Notes: generated from the sequence alone by a model not told the origin. A stretch of 64,000 nt of DNA from Streptomyces sp. GESEQ-35 (GCF_017948485.1 NZ_JAFFSX010000014.1:170021-234020), one strand, 5' to 3'. Numbered from the stretch's first letter, positions 16,934 to 25,656 are shown. Numbers and translations are program-made.

Positions 16934-18268
16934 CTAACGCCCGAGGGACGGTGCGACGACCCGTGCGGGCACGACATAGGGGGCGACGCTGCGGAGCTTC
17001 TCGCAGGTCTCCTCCAGTTCGCGTTCCGGAGTGGACCCGGCGAGTATTCCGGCACCGGCCCGCAGCCAGGTGCGGCCGCTCTCCTCGAAGAGGCTCCGCA
17101 GCACCAGGGCCGCGTCGAGCGCTCCGTCACTGCCCGCCATCAGGACCGCCCCGCTGTAGATCCCGCGCGGCTCGGTCTCCAGGCGTGAGATGCAGTCGTA
17201 CGCCGGTGCCTTGGGGATGCCCGAGGCGGTGACGGCCGGGAAGACCGCCCGCAGGACGTCCCATGCGGTGGCCCCCTCGCCCAACACGCCGTGCACGCTG
17301 GATCCGAGATGCTGCACGCTGCCGCGCTGACGGACGCTCAGCAAGTCGCGCACCGAGACCGTGCCGGGCCGGCACACGGTCGCCATCTCCTCCTCCGCCA
17401 GCTTGACGGAGAGCACATGCTCGGAGATCTCCTTGGGGTCGGCGAGGAGTTCGGCGCGCAGCCGTGCGTCCTCGACGTCGCCCAGGCCGCGGGCGCGGGT
17501 GCCTGCAAGGGGCTGGGTGACGACCTCGCCGGCCGCGTCGACCTCGGCGACGGTCTCGGGGCTGAAGCCGACGACCCGGCGGCCGCCGAGGTCGAGGAGG
17601 AAGGAGCGGGCCGGGGTGTTCCTGGAGCGGCCGTGCACGAAGGTGGCGGCGAAGTCGACCGGGAAGGGCACCTCCACGGACCGCGAGATGATGACCTTCT
17701 GGAGTTCGGTGGTCCGGATCTCCTCGATGGCACGGGCCACCAGTTCCGGATACCTTCCGGCGGAGTCCTCGACGTCGATCGGCCGGGGGTCGACCGGACG
17801 CGGTGCCACCGGCTCGGCCAGGTGCAGCAGGACGGCGTCCAGCATCCCCTCGTCGACGCTGCGGACGACGACGCCGTTCTGCCGGAGCCTCACCTCGGTG
17901 TGCGGTATCACCAGATGCAGGAGGTCCTCGTCGCCCGCGCGGTCCGGCCGGTCGGTGTACAGGTGGGAGAACTCGAAGGCCGTCCAGCCGTAGGCGTTCC
18001 ATGCCCCGATGCCCATCTCGTCCAGTTTCTCCTGGACTTGACGGAGTGGATGCGGTCCGAGCGGCGCCGTGGACTCCTCGGTGAGCCATCGCGAGCGCAC
18101 CCCGGAGCGGCCGACCACGACCTCGCCGAGCGCCCCTCCGGCGAACCAGCAGTCGCCCTCTCGTTCATACACCACGTACTGGTCGAACAAGGCGGACTCG
18201 GCCAGTTGCGCGGCCAACTGAACGGGGTCCCCCGGCAGTTCCGTCTCCGCGCTCCGATAACGCAGCAA
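16934..18268 (-). CDS. Salicylate synthase, MbtI/Irp9 type
   Basis: 444 residues, close to the 450 of MbtI. It converts chorismate through isochorismate to salicylate and pyruvate. Recognised MbtI residues are present: base Lys191 in QKVIISR, acid Glu238 in GFSPE, VQHLGS, VTASGIPK, GIYSGAV, LRAGAGI and EETCEK. Long stretches such as SFLLDLGG and RGSVQHLG match MbtI better than they match DhbC or EntC. A plain isochorismate synthase would need a separate lyase or the DHB pathway genes, and none are seen. It starts just below an iron box at 18291 and leads the exporter-hydrolase operon. Confidence 0.9.
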   Translation of the reverse strand: MLRYRSAETELPGDPVQLAAQLAESALFDQYVVYEREGDCWFAGGALGEVVVGRSGVRSRWLTEESTAPLGPHPLRQVQEKLDEMGIGAWNAYGWTAFEFSHLYTDRPDRAGDEDLLHLVIPHTEVRLRQNGVVVRSVDEGMLDAVLLHLAEPVAPRPVDPRPIDVEDSAGRYPELVARAIEEIRTTELQKVIISRSVEVPFPVDFAATFVHGRSRNTPARSFLLDLGGRRVVGFSPETVAEVDAAGEVVTQPLAGTRARGLGDVEDARLRAELLADPKEISEHVLSVKLAEEEMATVCRPGTVSVRDLLSVRQRGSVQHLGSSVHGVLGEGATAWDVLRAVFPAVTASGIPKAPAYDCISRLETEPRGIYSGAVLMAGSDGALDAALVLRSLFEESGRTWLRAGAGILAGSTPERELEETCEKLRSVAPYVVPARVVAPSLGR

Positions 18269-18290
18269 GGGACCTACCTCCCAGGTGAAC

Positions 18291-18309
18291 TTAGGTTAAC
18301 CTAACCTAA
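18291..18309 (-). promoter_or_regulatory. Iron box upstream of salicylate synthase
   Basis: TTAGGTTAACCTAACCTAA, 17 of 19 matches to the iron-box consensus, containing the perfect palindrome TTAGGTTAACCTAA. It lies 22 bp before the salicylate synthase start, in the divergent region shared with the aryl-AMP ligase. Confidence 0.9.
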
Positions 18310-18391
18310 CCGATAATGACCGTAGCCTCCGCATCGACGGCGCGTCCAGAGCGCCGCCCCGATCACACCCCAGTTGCCCCCTGTCGCACCT

Positions 18392-18437
18392 CCAGGCTCG
18401 ACCGCGATCACGCCCCCAGGCTTGACCCTGATCGTGC
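18392..18437 (+). repeat. Imperfect 22-bp direct repeat upstream of the aryl-AMP ligase
   Basis: ccaggctcgaccgcgatcac (18392 on) recurs as ccaggcttgaccctgatcgt (18416 on), 24 bp apart, roughly two helix turns. The second copy abuts the iron box. It may be an activator site or simple duplication; nothing in the sequence decides. Confidence 0.5.
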
Positions 18438-18438
18438 A

Positions 18439-18457
18439 TTAGGCAAGCCTTTCCTAA
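18439..18457 (+). promoter_or_regulatory. Iron box upstream of the aryl-AMP ligase operon
   Basis: TTAGGCAAGCCTTTCCTAA has near-perfect dyad symmetry and 14 of 19 matches to the consensus. It ends 20 bp before the ATG of the ligase. With the box at 18291 it gives each direction of this divergent region its own operator. Confidence 0.8.
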
Positions 18458-18477
18458 ACAGCAGGCGGGAGTTGAGG

Positions 18478-20106
18478 ATGCTCGACGGTTGGGTGCCCTG
18501 GCCTCAGGAGTTCGCCGAGCGGTATCGGGACGAGGGGTACTGGGCGGGCCGGCCACTGGACCGGCTGTTGCGGGATCGGGCCGTGCGCTCACCGGAGCGG
18601 GTCGCGCTCGTGGACGGCGACGGCAACCGGTGGACGTACGCCGAGCTCGATCTGCGAGCCGACCGTACGGCGGCGGGACTGCGGCGGCTCGGTATCGGCG
18701 ACGGCGACCGCGTGGTCGTCCAACTGCCCAACACCGACGCCTTCGTGGTGCTCTTCTTCGGTCTGCTGCGAGCCGGTGCCATCCCGGTGCTCACGCTGCC
18801 CGCGCACCGGGAGAGCGAACTCGTCCATGTCGCCGAGACGGCCGGTGCCACCGCCCTCGCGGTCCCCGACACGCTGGACGGCTTCGACCACCGCGGGCTG
18901 GCCCGAGCCGTACGCAAGGCGGTGCCGGGCGTCGAGCACGTCCTGGTCGCGGGCGACCCGGCGGAGTTCACCGCGCTGGCCGACGTCGACGCCGACCCGG
19001 TGCCGCTGCCCGCGCCGGACCCCGGCGATGTGGCGGTGCTGCTGCTGTCCGGCGGCACCACCGGCAAGCCGAAGCTCATCCCGCGGACCCACGACGACTA
19101 CACCTACAACGTCCGGGCGAGCGCCGAGGTCAGCGGCTTCGACAGCGACACCGTCTACCTGGTCGTCCTCCCGACCGCGCACAACTTCGCGCTGGCCTGC
19201 CCCGGACTGCTCGGCACGCTGCTGGTGGGCGGCACGGTGGTCCTCTCCCCCACGCCGAGCCCCGACGACGCCTTCGCGCTGATCGAACGGGAGAAGGTCA
19301 CGGCCACCGCCGTGGTCCCGCCGATCGCCCTGCTGTGGCTGGACGCGGTGGAGTGGGAGGAGGCCGACCTGTCCTCGCTGCGGCTGCTCCAGGTCGGCGG
19401 CTCCAAGCTCGGCGCCGAGCCCGCGGCCCGCGTGGAACCCGCCCTCGGCTGCACGCTCCAGCAGGTCTTCGGCATGGCCGAGGGTCTGCTCAACTACACA
19501 CGCCTCGACGATCCCCCCGAGTTGCTGACCGGCACCCAGGGCCGCCCGCTGTCCCCCGCCGACGAGGTCCGCGTGGTCGACGACGAGGGACACGACGTAC
19601 CCCCGGGCGGGACCGGCGAGTTGCTCACCCGCGGCCCGTACACCCTGCGCGGCTACTACCGGGCGGCCGAGCACAACTCCCGGTCCTTCACCCCGGACGG
19701 CTTCTACCGCACCGGCGACCTCGTCCGGGTCCTGCCCTCGGGCCATCTGGTCGTCGAGGGCCGGGCCAAGGACCAGATCAACCGGGGCGGCGACAAGATC
19801 TCCGCCGAGGAGCTGGAGAACCACCTCCTCGCCCACCCCGGCGTGCACGACGCCGCCGTGGTCGGCATGCCCGACGAGACGATGGGCGAACGCACCTGCG
19901 CCTACCTCGTCCCACGCGGACAGGCCCCGACCCAGCGCGAACTCGCCGCCTTCCTCACGGACCGGGGCGTCGCCGCGTACAAGCTGCCCGATCGCGTGGA
20001 ACTGCTCGACTCCTTCCCCCGGACATCGGTCGGAAAGATCGACAAGAAGTCGCTCGGCCGCCTGATCGCCGCGCAGCTGCGCTCGGAGGGCAGTGGTGAA
20101 GGGTGA
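18478..20106 (+). CDS. Aryl-AMP ligase, predicted salicylate-specific
   Basis: 542 residues from the ATG at 18478, where the start MLDGWVPWP aligns with DhbE. An in-frame extension to 18316 would swallow the iron boxes, so it was rejected. The enzyme activates an aryl acid with ATP and loads it on an aryl carrier protein. The phosphate-binding loop LLSGGTTGKPK, GMAEG, YRTGD and the GKIDKK lysine are present. The pocket reads AHNFALACPG: Cys241 stands where DHB-activating DhbE has Ser240. Cys here is the known mark of salicylate enzymes such as YbtE and MbtA. This agrees with the MbtI-type synthase across the promoter. No carrier protein is fused or adjacent. Confidence 0.9.
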   Translation: MLDGWVPWPQEFAERYRDEGYWAGRPLDRLLRDRAVRSPERVALVDGDGNRWTYAELDLRADRTAAGLRRLGIGDGDRVVVQLPNTDAFVVLFFGLLRAGAIPVLTLPAHRESELVHVAETAGATALAVPDTLDGFDHRGLARAVRKAVPGVEHVLVAGDPAEFTALADVDADPVPLPAPDPGDVAVLLLSGGTTGKPKLIPRTHDDYTYNVRASAEVSGFDSDTVYLVVLPTAHNFALACPGLLGTLLVGGTVVLSPTPSPDDAFALIEREKVTATAVVPPIALLWLDAVEWEEADLSSLRLLQVGGSKLGAEPAARVEPALGCTLQQVFGMAEGLLNYTRLDDPPELLTGTQGRPLSPADEVRVVDDEGHDVPPGGTGELLTRGPYTLRGYYRAAEHNSRSFTPDGFYRTGDLVRVLPSGHLVVEGRAKDQINRGGDKISAEELENHLLAHPGVHDAAVVGMPDETMGERTCAYLVPRGQAPTQRELAAFLTDRGVAAYKLPDRVELLDSFPRTSVGKIDKKSLGRLIAAQLRSEGSGEG

Positions 20107-21157
20107 GCCGGGCGGTGGTACCACCGCTCTTGTACGTCCGGAACAGCCACCCGCCCGCCGCCGGCACTCGACCCGCACCCTGGCGGTAGGGGGTGCCCTG
20201 CTCCTGCTGATCGCGGCGGCCCTGCTCAGCCTGGCGATCGGTTCGCGTTCGCTGCCGGTGTCCGTCGTGGTCGACGCGCTGCTGCACGACGACGGCTCGA
20301 CCGCGAGTTCGGTGATCTGGGACGTACGGGTGCCGCGCACGCTGGCCGGGATCGCCGCCGGGGCCGCGCTGGGCGTCGCGGGTGCGCTCATGCAGGCGCT
20401 GACCCGTAATCCGCTGGCCGATCCCGGGCTGCTGGGGATCAACGCGGGCGCCGCCACCGGAGTCGTCCTCGCCATCACGGTCTTCGGGCTGACGAGCCTG
20501 TGGTCGTCGGTGTGGTTCGCCATGGTGGGTGCGGTGGTGGCGGGGCTGCTGGTGTATTCGCTGGCCTCGGGCGGGCGCGGCGGTGCGACACCCGAACGGC
20601 TGGCTCTGGGGGGTGCGGTGATCGCCGCCGTGTTCACCGGTCTCAGCCAGACCATGATGCTGCTGGACGCGCAGACCCTGGACCAGATGCGGTTCTGGAG
20701 CGTGGGCTCGCTGGCGCGGGCCGACAGCTCGACGCTGACGGCCACCACTCCGTTCGTCGTGGCGGGCCTGCTGCTCGCGCTCTCCCTGGTGCGCCCGCTG
20801 AACGCGGTGGCCCTGGGCGACGACACCGCCCGCGCGCTGGGGGCCCGGCTGCACCGGACCCGCCTGCTCGGCATGCTGGCCGTCACGGTGCTGTGCGGGG
20901 CGGCGACCGCGGCCGTCGGCCCGCTGGTGTTCGTCGGCCTCGCCGTGCCGCACATCGCCCGTTCGCTCGTCGGAGCCGACCAGCGCTGGACGTTGCCGAT
21001 GTCCATGCTGCTGGCCCCGGCCCTGCTGCTGTGCGCGGACGTGCTCGGCCGGGTCGCCGTCCGCCCGAACGAACTCGACGCCGGGGTGGTCACCGCCGTG
21101 CTCGGCGCTCCCGTCTTCATCGCCCTGGTGCGCTACCGCCGGGTGGTCGCCGCGTGA
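20093..21157 (+). CDS. Iron-siderophore ABC transporter permease, FecCD family
   Basis: 354 residues from a GTG at 20093, overlapping the ligase end by 14 bp. It is a polytopic FecCD permease with typical motifs RVPRTLAG, GAALGVAGALMQALTRNPLADPG, WSVGSL and GPLVFVGLAVPHIAR. It should form a heterodimer with the next gene to import the ferric siderophore. The matching binding lipoprotein and ATPase are not in the window. Confidence 0.94.
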   Translation: MVKGEPGGGTTALVRPEQPPARRRHSTRTLAVGGALLLLIAAALLSLAIGSRSLPVSVVVDALLHDDGSTASSVIWDVRVPRTLAGIAAGAALGVAGALMQALTRNPLADPGLLGINAGAATGVVLAITVFGLTSLWSSVWFAMVGAVVAGLLVYSLASGGRGGATPERLALGGAVIAAVFTGLSQTMMLLDAQTLDQMRFWSVGSLARADSSTLTATTPFVVAGLLLALSLVRPLNAVALGDDTARALGARLHRTRLLGMLAVTVLCGAATAAVGPLVFVGLAVPHIARSLVGADQRWTLPMSMLLAPALLLCADVLGRVAVRPNELDAGVVTAVLGAPVFIALVRYRRVVAA

Positions 21158-22227
21158 CCGGCACGGCCTCGCCCGCCCGTCCGGCCGAGCGGCGCGCGCG
21201 TGTCGTACGGAGCCGGTCGCACGCGTTCTCGCTGCGGGTGGACGTGCGCGCGGTGTCGGTCTGTCTGATCCTGCTGGCCGCGACCGTCGGAGTGGGCGTA
21301 CTGGCGCTCGGCACCGGGGAGTTCGCGATCTCCCCGGCAGACGTGGTCCGCACGCTGCTGGGCAACGGCAGCCGCCAGACGGACTTCGTGGTCAACGAGT
21401 TGCGCCTCCCCCGGCTGCTGACCGGCATCCTGGTCGGTGCGGCGCTCGGACTGAGCGGTGCCCTGTTCCAGAGCCTGTTCCGCAATCCGCTGGGCAGCCC
21501 GGACATCGTCGGCTTCACCTACGGCTCGGCCACCGGAGGCCTGCTGGTCATCCTGGTCGCCTCCGGCACCGGAGGAGCGGTGGCGTTCGGGGCCGTGGGC
21601 GCCGGCCTTGCGACCGCCCTGCTGGTCTATCTGCTCGCCTGGCGGCGCGGGGTGCACGGCTACCGGCTCGTGCTGGTCGGCATCGGCGTGAGCACCCTGC
21701 TCCAGGGCGTCAACGCCTACCTGCTCGCCCAGGCCAAGATCACCGAGGCGGCGCAGGCGATGGTGTGGCTCAACGGCAGCCTCAACGGCCGGGACTGGAC
21801 GGACGTCCGCCCGGTCGCGGTCGGGCTGCTCGCCGTCCTGCCGCTCGTCGCGCTCGGCGCGGGCAGGCTGCGGATCCTCGAGATGGGCGACGACGTGGCG
21901 GGCGGGCTCGGGGTACCCGTCCAGCGCACCCGGCTGATGTTGCTGGTCCTGGCGACGGCGGCATGCGCGGTGGCCACCGCCGCGGCCGGTCCGATCCCGT
22001 TCGTGGCCCTCGTCGCGCCCCAGGTGGCCCGCCGCCTCACCCGCGTCCCCGGCCCCAACCTGTCCGCCGCGACCTGCGCGGGGGCCCTCCTCGTGGTCAC
22101 CGCGGACTTCGCCTCCCAGCACATCCACGCGACGGCCCAGCTGCCGGTGGGTGTGGTGACCGCGGTGGTCGGCGGGCTGTACCTGGGGCTGCTGCTACGG
22201 CGGCAGCGGCGGGCCGGTCAGATCTGA
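21154..22227 (+). CDS. Iron-siderophore ABC transporter permease, FecCD family (partner)
   Basis: 357 residues. GTG at 21154 overlaps the previous stop (GTGA). Motifs include RLPRLLTG, GLSGALFQSLFRNPLGSPD, WLNGSLNG and GPIPFVALVAPQVAR. It resembles the FepG side of FepDG-type pairs. It ends only 12 bp from the convergent copper-linked gene. Confidence 0.94.
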   Translation: MTGTASPARPAERRARVVRSRSHAFSLRVDVRAVSVCLILLAATVGVGVLALGTGEFAISPADVVRTLLGNGSRQTDFVVNELRLPRLLTGILVGAALGLSGALFQSLFRNPLGSPDIVGFTYGSATGGLLVILVASGTGGAVAFGAVGAGLATALLVYLLAWRRGVHGYRLVLVGIGVSTLLQGVNAYLLAQAKITEAAQAMVWLNGSLNGRDWTDVRPVAVGLLAVLPLVALGAGRLRILEMGDDVAGGLGVPVQRTRLMLLVLATAACAVATAAAGPIPFVALVAPQVARRLTRVPGPNLSAATCAGALLVVTADFASQHIHATAQLPVGVVTAVVGGLYLGLLLRRQRRAGQI

Positions 22228-22239
22228 CCGGCCGCCGTC

Positions 22240-23160
22240 TCAGTGGCCGTGCCCGTCATCGTGCGCGGGCTCGTCCGCGGCCGCCTGTCCGGCGCGGACC
22301 GTGAACGCCGTGGTGTGCACAGTGCCCTCGTGCTTGAAGTCGAGGAAGAGCCGATAGGTCCCGCTGCTCGGCGCCGTGGCCGTGAAGAAGATGTCGGGGC
22401 CGGGCTTCGTGGTGCTGTTGGGGTGCACGTGGAGGTAGGCGAGGTCGCCCGAGCGCAGGGCGACGAGATGGCCGTACGCACCGAGGTAGGGCTGGAGGTC
22501 GGTGACCGGCCGCCCGTTCCGGGAGACCGTCAGCTTCAGCTCGCTCTCGGCGCCGGGACGCAGGCCGCCGGAGAGCTCGACCTCGTAGCCTTGGGTGCCG
22601 GCGATGGAGCTGGGCGACGGCAGGCCCTTCGGCTCGTACGGGCCCGAGGCCGCCAGATCCGCGCCGAGGGTGAGGTTTTCGGCGCCCTTCTTCGCCGGGG
22701 TGAAGTCGGCGAAGACCCGGTAGCCGCCCGCGCGGGGCAGTTCGACGGGGATGCTCCAGGTGCCGTCGGCGGCGCGGGTGGGGTGCAGGTGGCGGTAGGT
22801 GACCAGGTCGCGTGAGGCCACGATGAGGTGCAGTTCCTTCTCGTGCTCCCGCCGGTACGCGGTGACGGCACGGCCGCTGTCGTCGCGGATCGCGAAGCGC
22901 AGCTCGGTCTGCTTCCCCGCGGTGACACGCGGTGTCCGCAGGTCGAGGGTGTAGCCGCCCTCGGAGATCTGAAGCCCGCCGGCGGGGCTCGCTTCGTGCC
23001 CGCCACCTCCCTCCGCCGCCTCGTCCGTGTGCTGCGTGTCATGGCGCGCGGGCGGGCGGTCTTCCACGACGGGTGCGACGCCCTGGCCCACGCCATAAGC
23101 GGTGCCGAAGGTGGCTGCCAGTGCGGCGGCGAATGCGGTGATCTTCAGTCCGGTGTGCAT
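22240..23160 (-). CDS. Secreted or membrane-anchored protein of a copper module
   Basis: 306 residues from the ATG at 23160, which has GGAGGACACC in front. The N-terminus (about 10-30) is a signal peptide or anchor helix. Two beta-sandwich-like stretches follow, with His-rich patches EKELHLIVASRDLVTYRHLHP and HLVALRSGDLAYLHVHP, and a His-rich end HDDGHGH. This pattern is common in actinobacterial exported proteins coded beside copper ATPases. I know no defined reaction for it. It is divergent from CopA across CsoR-like palindromes, so extracytoplasmic copper handling is likely. Confidence 0.8.
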   Translation of the reverse strand: MHTGLKITAFAAALAATFGTAYGVGQGVAPVVEDRPPARHDTQHTDEAAEGGGGHEASPAGGLQISEGGYTLDLRTPRVTAGKQTELRFAIRDDSGRAVTAYRREHEKELHLIVASRDLVTYRHLHPTRAADGTWSIPVELPRAGGYRVFADFTPAKKGAENLTLGADLAASGPYEPKGLPSPSSIAGTQGYEVELSGGLRPGAESELKLTVSRNGRPVTDLQPYLGAYGHLVALRSGDLAYLHVHPNSTTKPGPDIFFTATAPSSGTYRLFLDFKHEGTVHTTAFTVRAGQAAADEPAHDDGHGH

Positions 23161-23197
23161 GGTGTCCTCCGATCTCCAGATCTCTATGCGACCGACC

Positions 23198-23215
23198 ATA
23201 CCCCTGGGGGGTATG
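23198..23215. promoter_or_regulatory. CsoR-like copper operator 1
   Basis: ATACCCCTGGGGGGTATG is an imperfect palindrome of the ATACCCC/GGGGTAT type bound by copper-sensing CsoR repressors. It lies 37 bp from the start of the secreted protein. Confidence 0.75.
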
Positions 23216-23244
23216 AAGTCAAGGCCTTCCGGCGCTTGCGATTG

Positions 23245-23261
23245 ATACCCCTCAGGGGTAT
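23245..23261. promoter_or_regulatory. CsoR-like copper operator 2
   Basis: ATACCCCTCAGGGGTAT, near-perfect dyad, midway between the divergent genes. A degenerate third copy, ATACCCCTCACCCGTATG, lies at 23282-23299 close to the ATPase start. Confidence 0.8.
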
Positions 23262-23281
23262 ACAGGACAACGCAAGGCAGG

Positions 23282-23299
23282 ATACCCCTCACCCGTATG
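23282..23299. promoter_or_regulatory. Degenerate CsoR-like site 3
   Basis: ATACCCCTCACCCGTATG keeps one half-site and the outer GTAT but not the inner GGGG. It overlaps the leader of the copper ATPase, 14 bp before its start. Confidence 0.5.
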
Positions 23300-23312
23300 C
23301 AGTCCAGGAGCG

Positions 23313-25538
23313 ATGATGGCCAGTAACCAGGTCGACCTCGTCATCGGCGGCATGACCTGCGCCTCGTGCGCGGCACGCGTCGAGAAGAAGCTGAACCGCA
23401 TGGGCGGGGTCACGGCCACCGTCAACTACGCCACCGAGAAGGCCAGGGTCAGCTACACCGGTGAGGTCTCCGTCCCGGATCTGATAGCCACGGTCGAGGC
23501 GACGGGGTACACGGCGCAGGAGCCCGCGCGGGCCGACCCCGAGCCCGAGCAGGTCGACCATGAGCTCCGGTCCCTCCGGCAGCGACTGCTCACCTCGGTC
23601 GTCCTGGCCGTCCCCGTGATCGCGATGGCCATGATTCCCGCCCTTCAGTTCGACAACTGGCAGTGGCTGTCCCTGACACTGGCGGCGCCTGTCGTGACGT
23701 ACGCCGGATGGCCCTTCCACAAGGCGGCGTTGACCAACGCACGCCACGGTGCGGCCACGATGGACACGCTGATCTCGGTCGGTACGTCGGCCGCGTTCCT
23801 GTGGTCGCTGTGGGCGCTGTTCTTCGGGACCGCGGGCACGCCGGGGATGACGCATCCCTTCGAGCTGACCATCGCCCGCGGCGACGGCGCCGGGAACATC
23901 TACCTGGAGGCCGCCGCCGGAGTCACCGCGTTCATCCTGGCGGGGCGCTACTTCGAGGCCCGCTCCAAGCGCAAGGCGGGAGCCGCTCTGCGGGCTCTGC
24001 TGGAGCTGGGCGCGAAGGACGTCACCGTGCTGAGCCCGGACGGCGGTGAACGGATCGTCCCCGTCGCCGAGTTGAAGGTCGGCGACCGTTTCCTGGTGCG
24101 TCCCGGGGAGAAGATCGCCACCGACGGGACGGTCGTCGAGGGTTCCTCCGCCGTCGACGCCTCCATGCTCACCGGCGAGTCCGTGCCGGTGGAGGTTTCC
24201 GAGGGTGATCCGGTCACGGGCGCCACGGTCAACGCGGGCGGGCGGCTCGTCGTCGAGGCCGTCCGGGTCGGCGCGGACACCCAACTGGCCCGGATGGCCA
24301 GGCTGGTGGAGGACGCGCAGAACGGCAAGGCCGCCGCGCAGCGGCTCGCGGACCGGATCTCCGCCGTGTTCGTGCCGGTGGTGATCGCCCTCGCGCTGGG
24401 CACCCTGGGCTTCTGGCTGGGCAACGGCGCCGGTCTGACGGCCGCGTTCACGGCCGCCGTCGCGGTCCTGATCATCGCCTGCCCGTGTGCCCTGGGCCTC
24501 GCCACGCCGACCGCGCTGCTGGTCGGTACCGGGCGGGGCGCCCAGCTCGGGATCCTGATCAAGGGCCCGGAGGTGCTGGAGTCCACGCGCAAGGTCGACA
24601 CGGTCGTCCTCGACAAGACGGGCACCGTCACGACCGGCCGGATGGCGCTGCTCGCCGTGCACAGCGTCACCGACGAGTCCGAAGTCCTGCGATTGGCAGG
24701 CGCGTTGGAGCACGCCTCCGAGCACCCGGTCGCCCGTGCCGTGGCCGCCGGCGCCATGGACAAGCTGGGTTCGCTGCCCACGCCGGAGGACTTCGCGAAC
24801 GTGCCCGGCCTGGGTGTGCAGGGCGTCGTCGACGGCCACGCGGTCCTCGTCGGCCGTGAACAACTGCTCGCCGACTGGGCGTTGGAGCTGCCACAGGAGC
24901 TGAAGCAGGCCAAGTCCGAGGCCGAGGCGGCCGGGCGCACCGCGATCGCCGTCGCCTGGGACGGCGAGGCACGGGCGGTCCTCGAAGTCGCCGACGCGGT
25001 CAAGGAGAGCAGCCCGGAGGCGATCGAGCGGCTGCGCGCCCTCGGTCTGACGCCGATCCTGCTGACCGGCGACAACCGGACCGTGGCCGAGTCGGTCGCG
25101 GCCCAGGTCGGCATCGCGGCCGAGGACGTCTTCGCCGAGGTGCTGCCACAGGACAAGGCCGCCGTCGTCAAGCGCCTTCAGAGCGAGGGCCGTTCGGTCG
25201 CCATGGTCGGCGACGGCGTCAACGACGCGGCCGCGCTCGCCCAGGCAGACCTGGGACTGGCCATGGGCACCGGCAGCGACGCGGCGATCGAGGCGGGCGA
25301 CCTGACCCTCGTCCGAGGCGACCTGCGGGCGGCTGCCGACGCCATCCGGCTGGCCCGCCGGACCCTCGGCACCATCCGGTCCAACCTGTTCTGGGCGTTC
25401 GCCTACAACATCGCCGCCCTGCCGCTCGCGGCGGCCGGACTGCTGAACCCGATGATCGCCGGTGCGGCCATGGCGTTCTCCTCGGTCTTCGTCGTCGCCA
25501 ACTCCCTGCGTCTGCGCACCTTCAGGCCCCTCGGATGA
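23313..25538 (+). CDS. copA: Copper-translocating P-type ATPase, CopA type
   Basis: 741 residues. One N-terminal metal-binding domain with GMTCASC (about 13-19). Eight membrane helices are expected. TGES lies near 287, the membrane metal site is C390-P391-C392, the phosphorylated Asp434 is in DKTGT, SEHP follows in the nucleotide domain, and GDGVND is near the end. The CPC motif assigns it to P1B-1 Cu(I) exporters. The start at 23313 follows AGGAG; an adjacent ATG at 23316 is equally usable. CsoR-like sites upstream point to induction by copper. Confidence 0.95.
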   Translation: MMASNQVDLVIGGMTCASCAARVEKKLNRMGGVTATVNYATEKARVSYTGEVSVPDLIATVEATGYTAQEPARADPEPEQVDHELRSLRQRLLTSVVLAVPVIAMAMIPALQFDNWQWLSLTLAAPVVTYAGWPFHKAALTNARHGAATMDTLISVGTSAAFLWSLWALFFGTAGTPGMTHPFELTIARGDGAGNIYLEAAAGVTAFILAGRYFEARSKRKAGAALRALLELGAKDVTVLSPDGGERIVPVAELKVGDRFLVRPGEKIATDGTVVEGSSAVDASMLTGESVPVEVSEGDPVTGATVNAGGRLVVEAVRVGADTQLARMARLVEDAQNGKAAAQRLADRISAVFVPVVIALALGTLGFWLGNGAGLTAAFTAAVAVLIIACPCALGLATPTALLVGTGRGAQLGILIKGPEVLESTRKVDTVVLDKTGTVTTGRMALLAVHSVTDESEVLRLAGALEHASEHPVARAVAAGAMDKLGSLPTPEDFANVPGLGVQGVVDGHAVLVGREQLLADWALELPQELKQAKSEAEAAGRTAIAVAWDGEARAVLEVADAVKESSPEAIERLRALGLTPILLTGDNRTVAESVAAQVGIAAEDVFAEVLPQDKAAVVKRLQSEGRSVAMVGDGVNDAAALAQADLGLAMGTGSDAAIEAGDLTLVRGDLRAAADAIRLARRTLGTIRSNLFWAFAYNIAALPLAAAGLLNPMIAGAAMAFSSVFVVANSLRLRTFRPLG

Positions 25539-25656
25539 CGGACGCGCGCGTTTCCCCAGCGTTCACAGCGTCCTCGCATCCAGGTCGTCGTACGCTCCCC
25601 GGGACCGCACTAGCGTCTTCGGGTCGCCCCCCGAACCGAACAAGAGTGAGGTTTCG

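Noticed and set aside
18316..18477. Upstream in-frame extension of the aryl-AMP ligase
   Set aside because: It runs through the direct repeat and the iron box, has no DhbE-like sequence, and a normal start lies at 18478.
16934..20106. Reading the pair as DhbC/DhbE of a 2,3-dihydroxybenzoate pathway
   Set aside because: The synthase is MbtI-like, the ligase has Cys at the salicylate-marking position, and no dhbA or dhbB is present.
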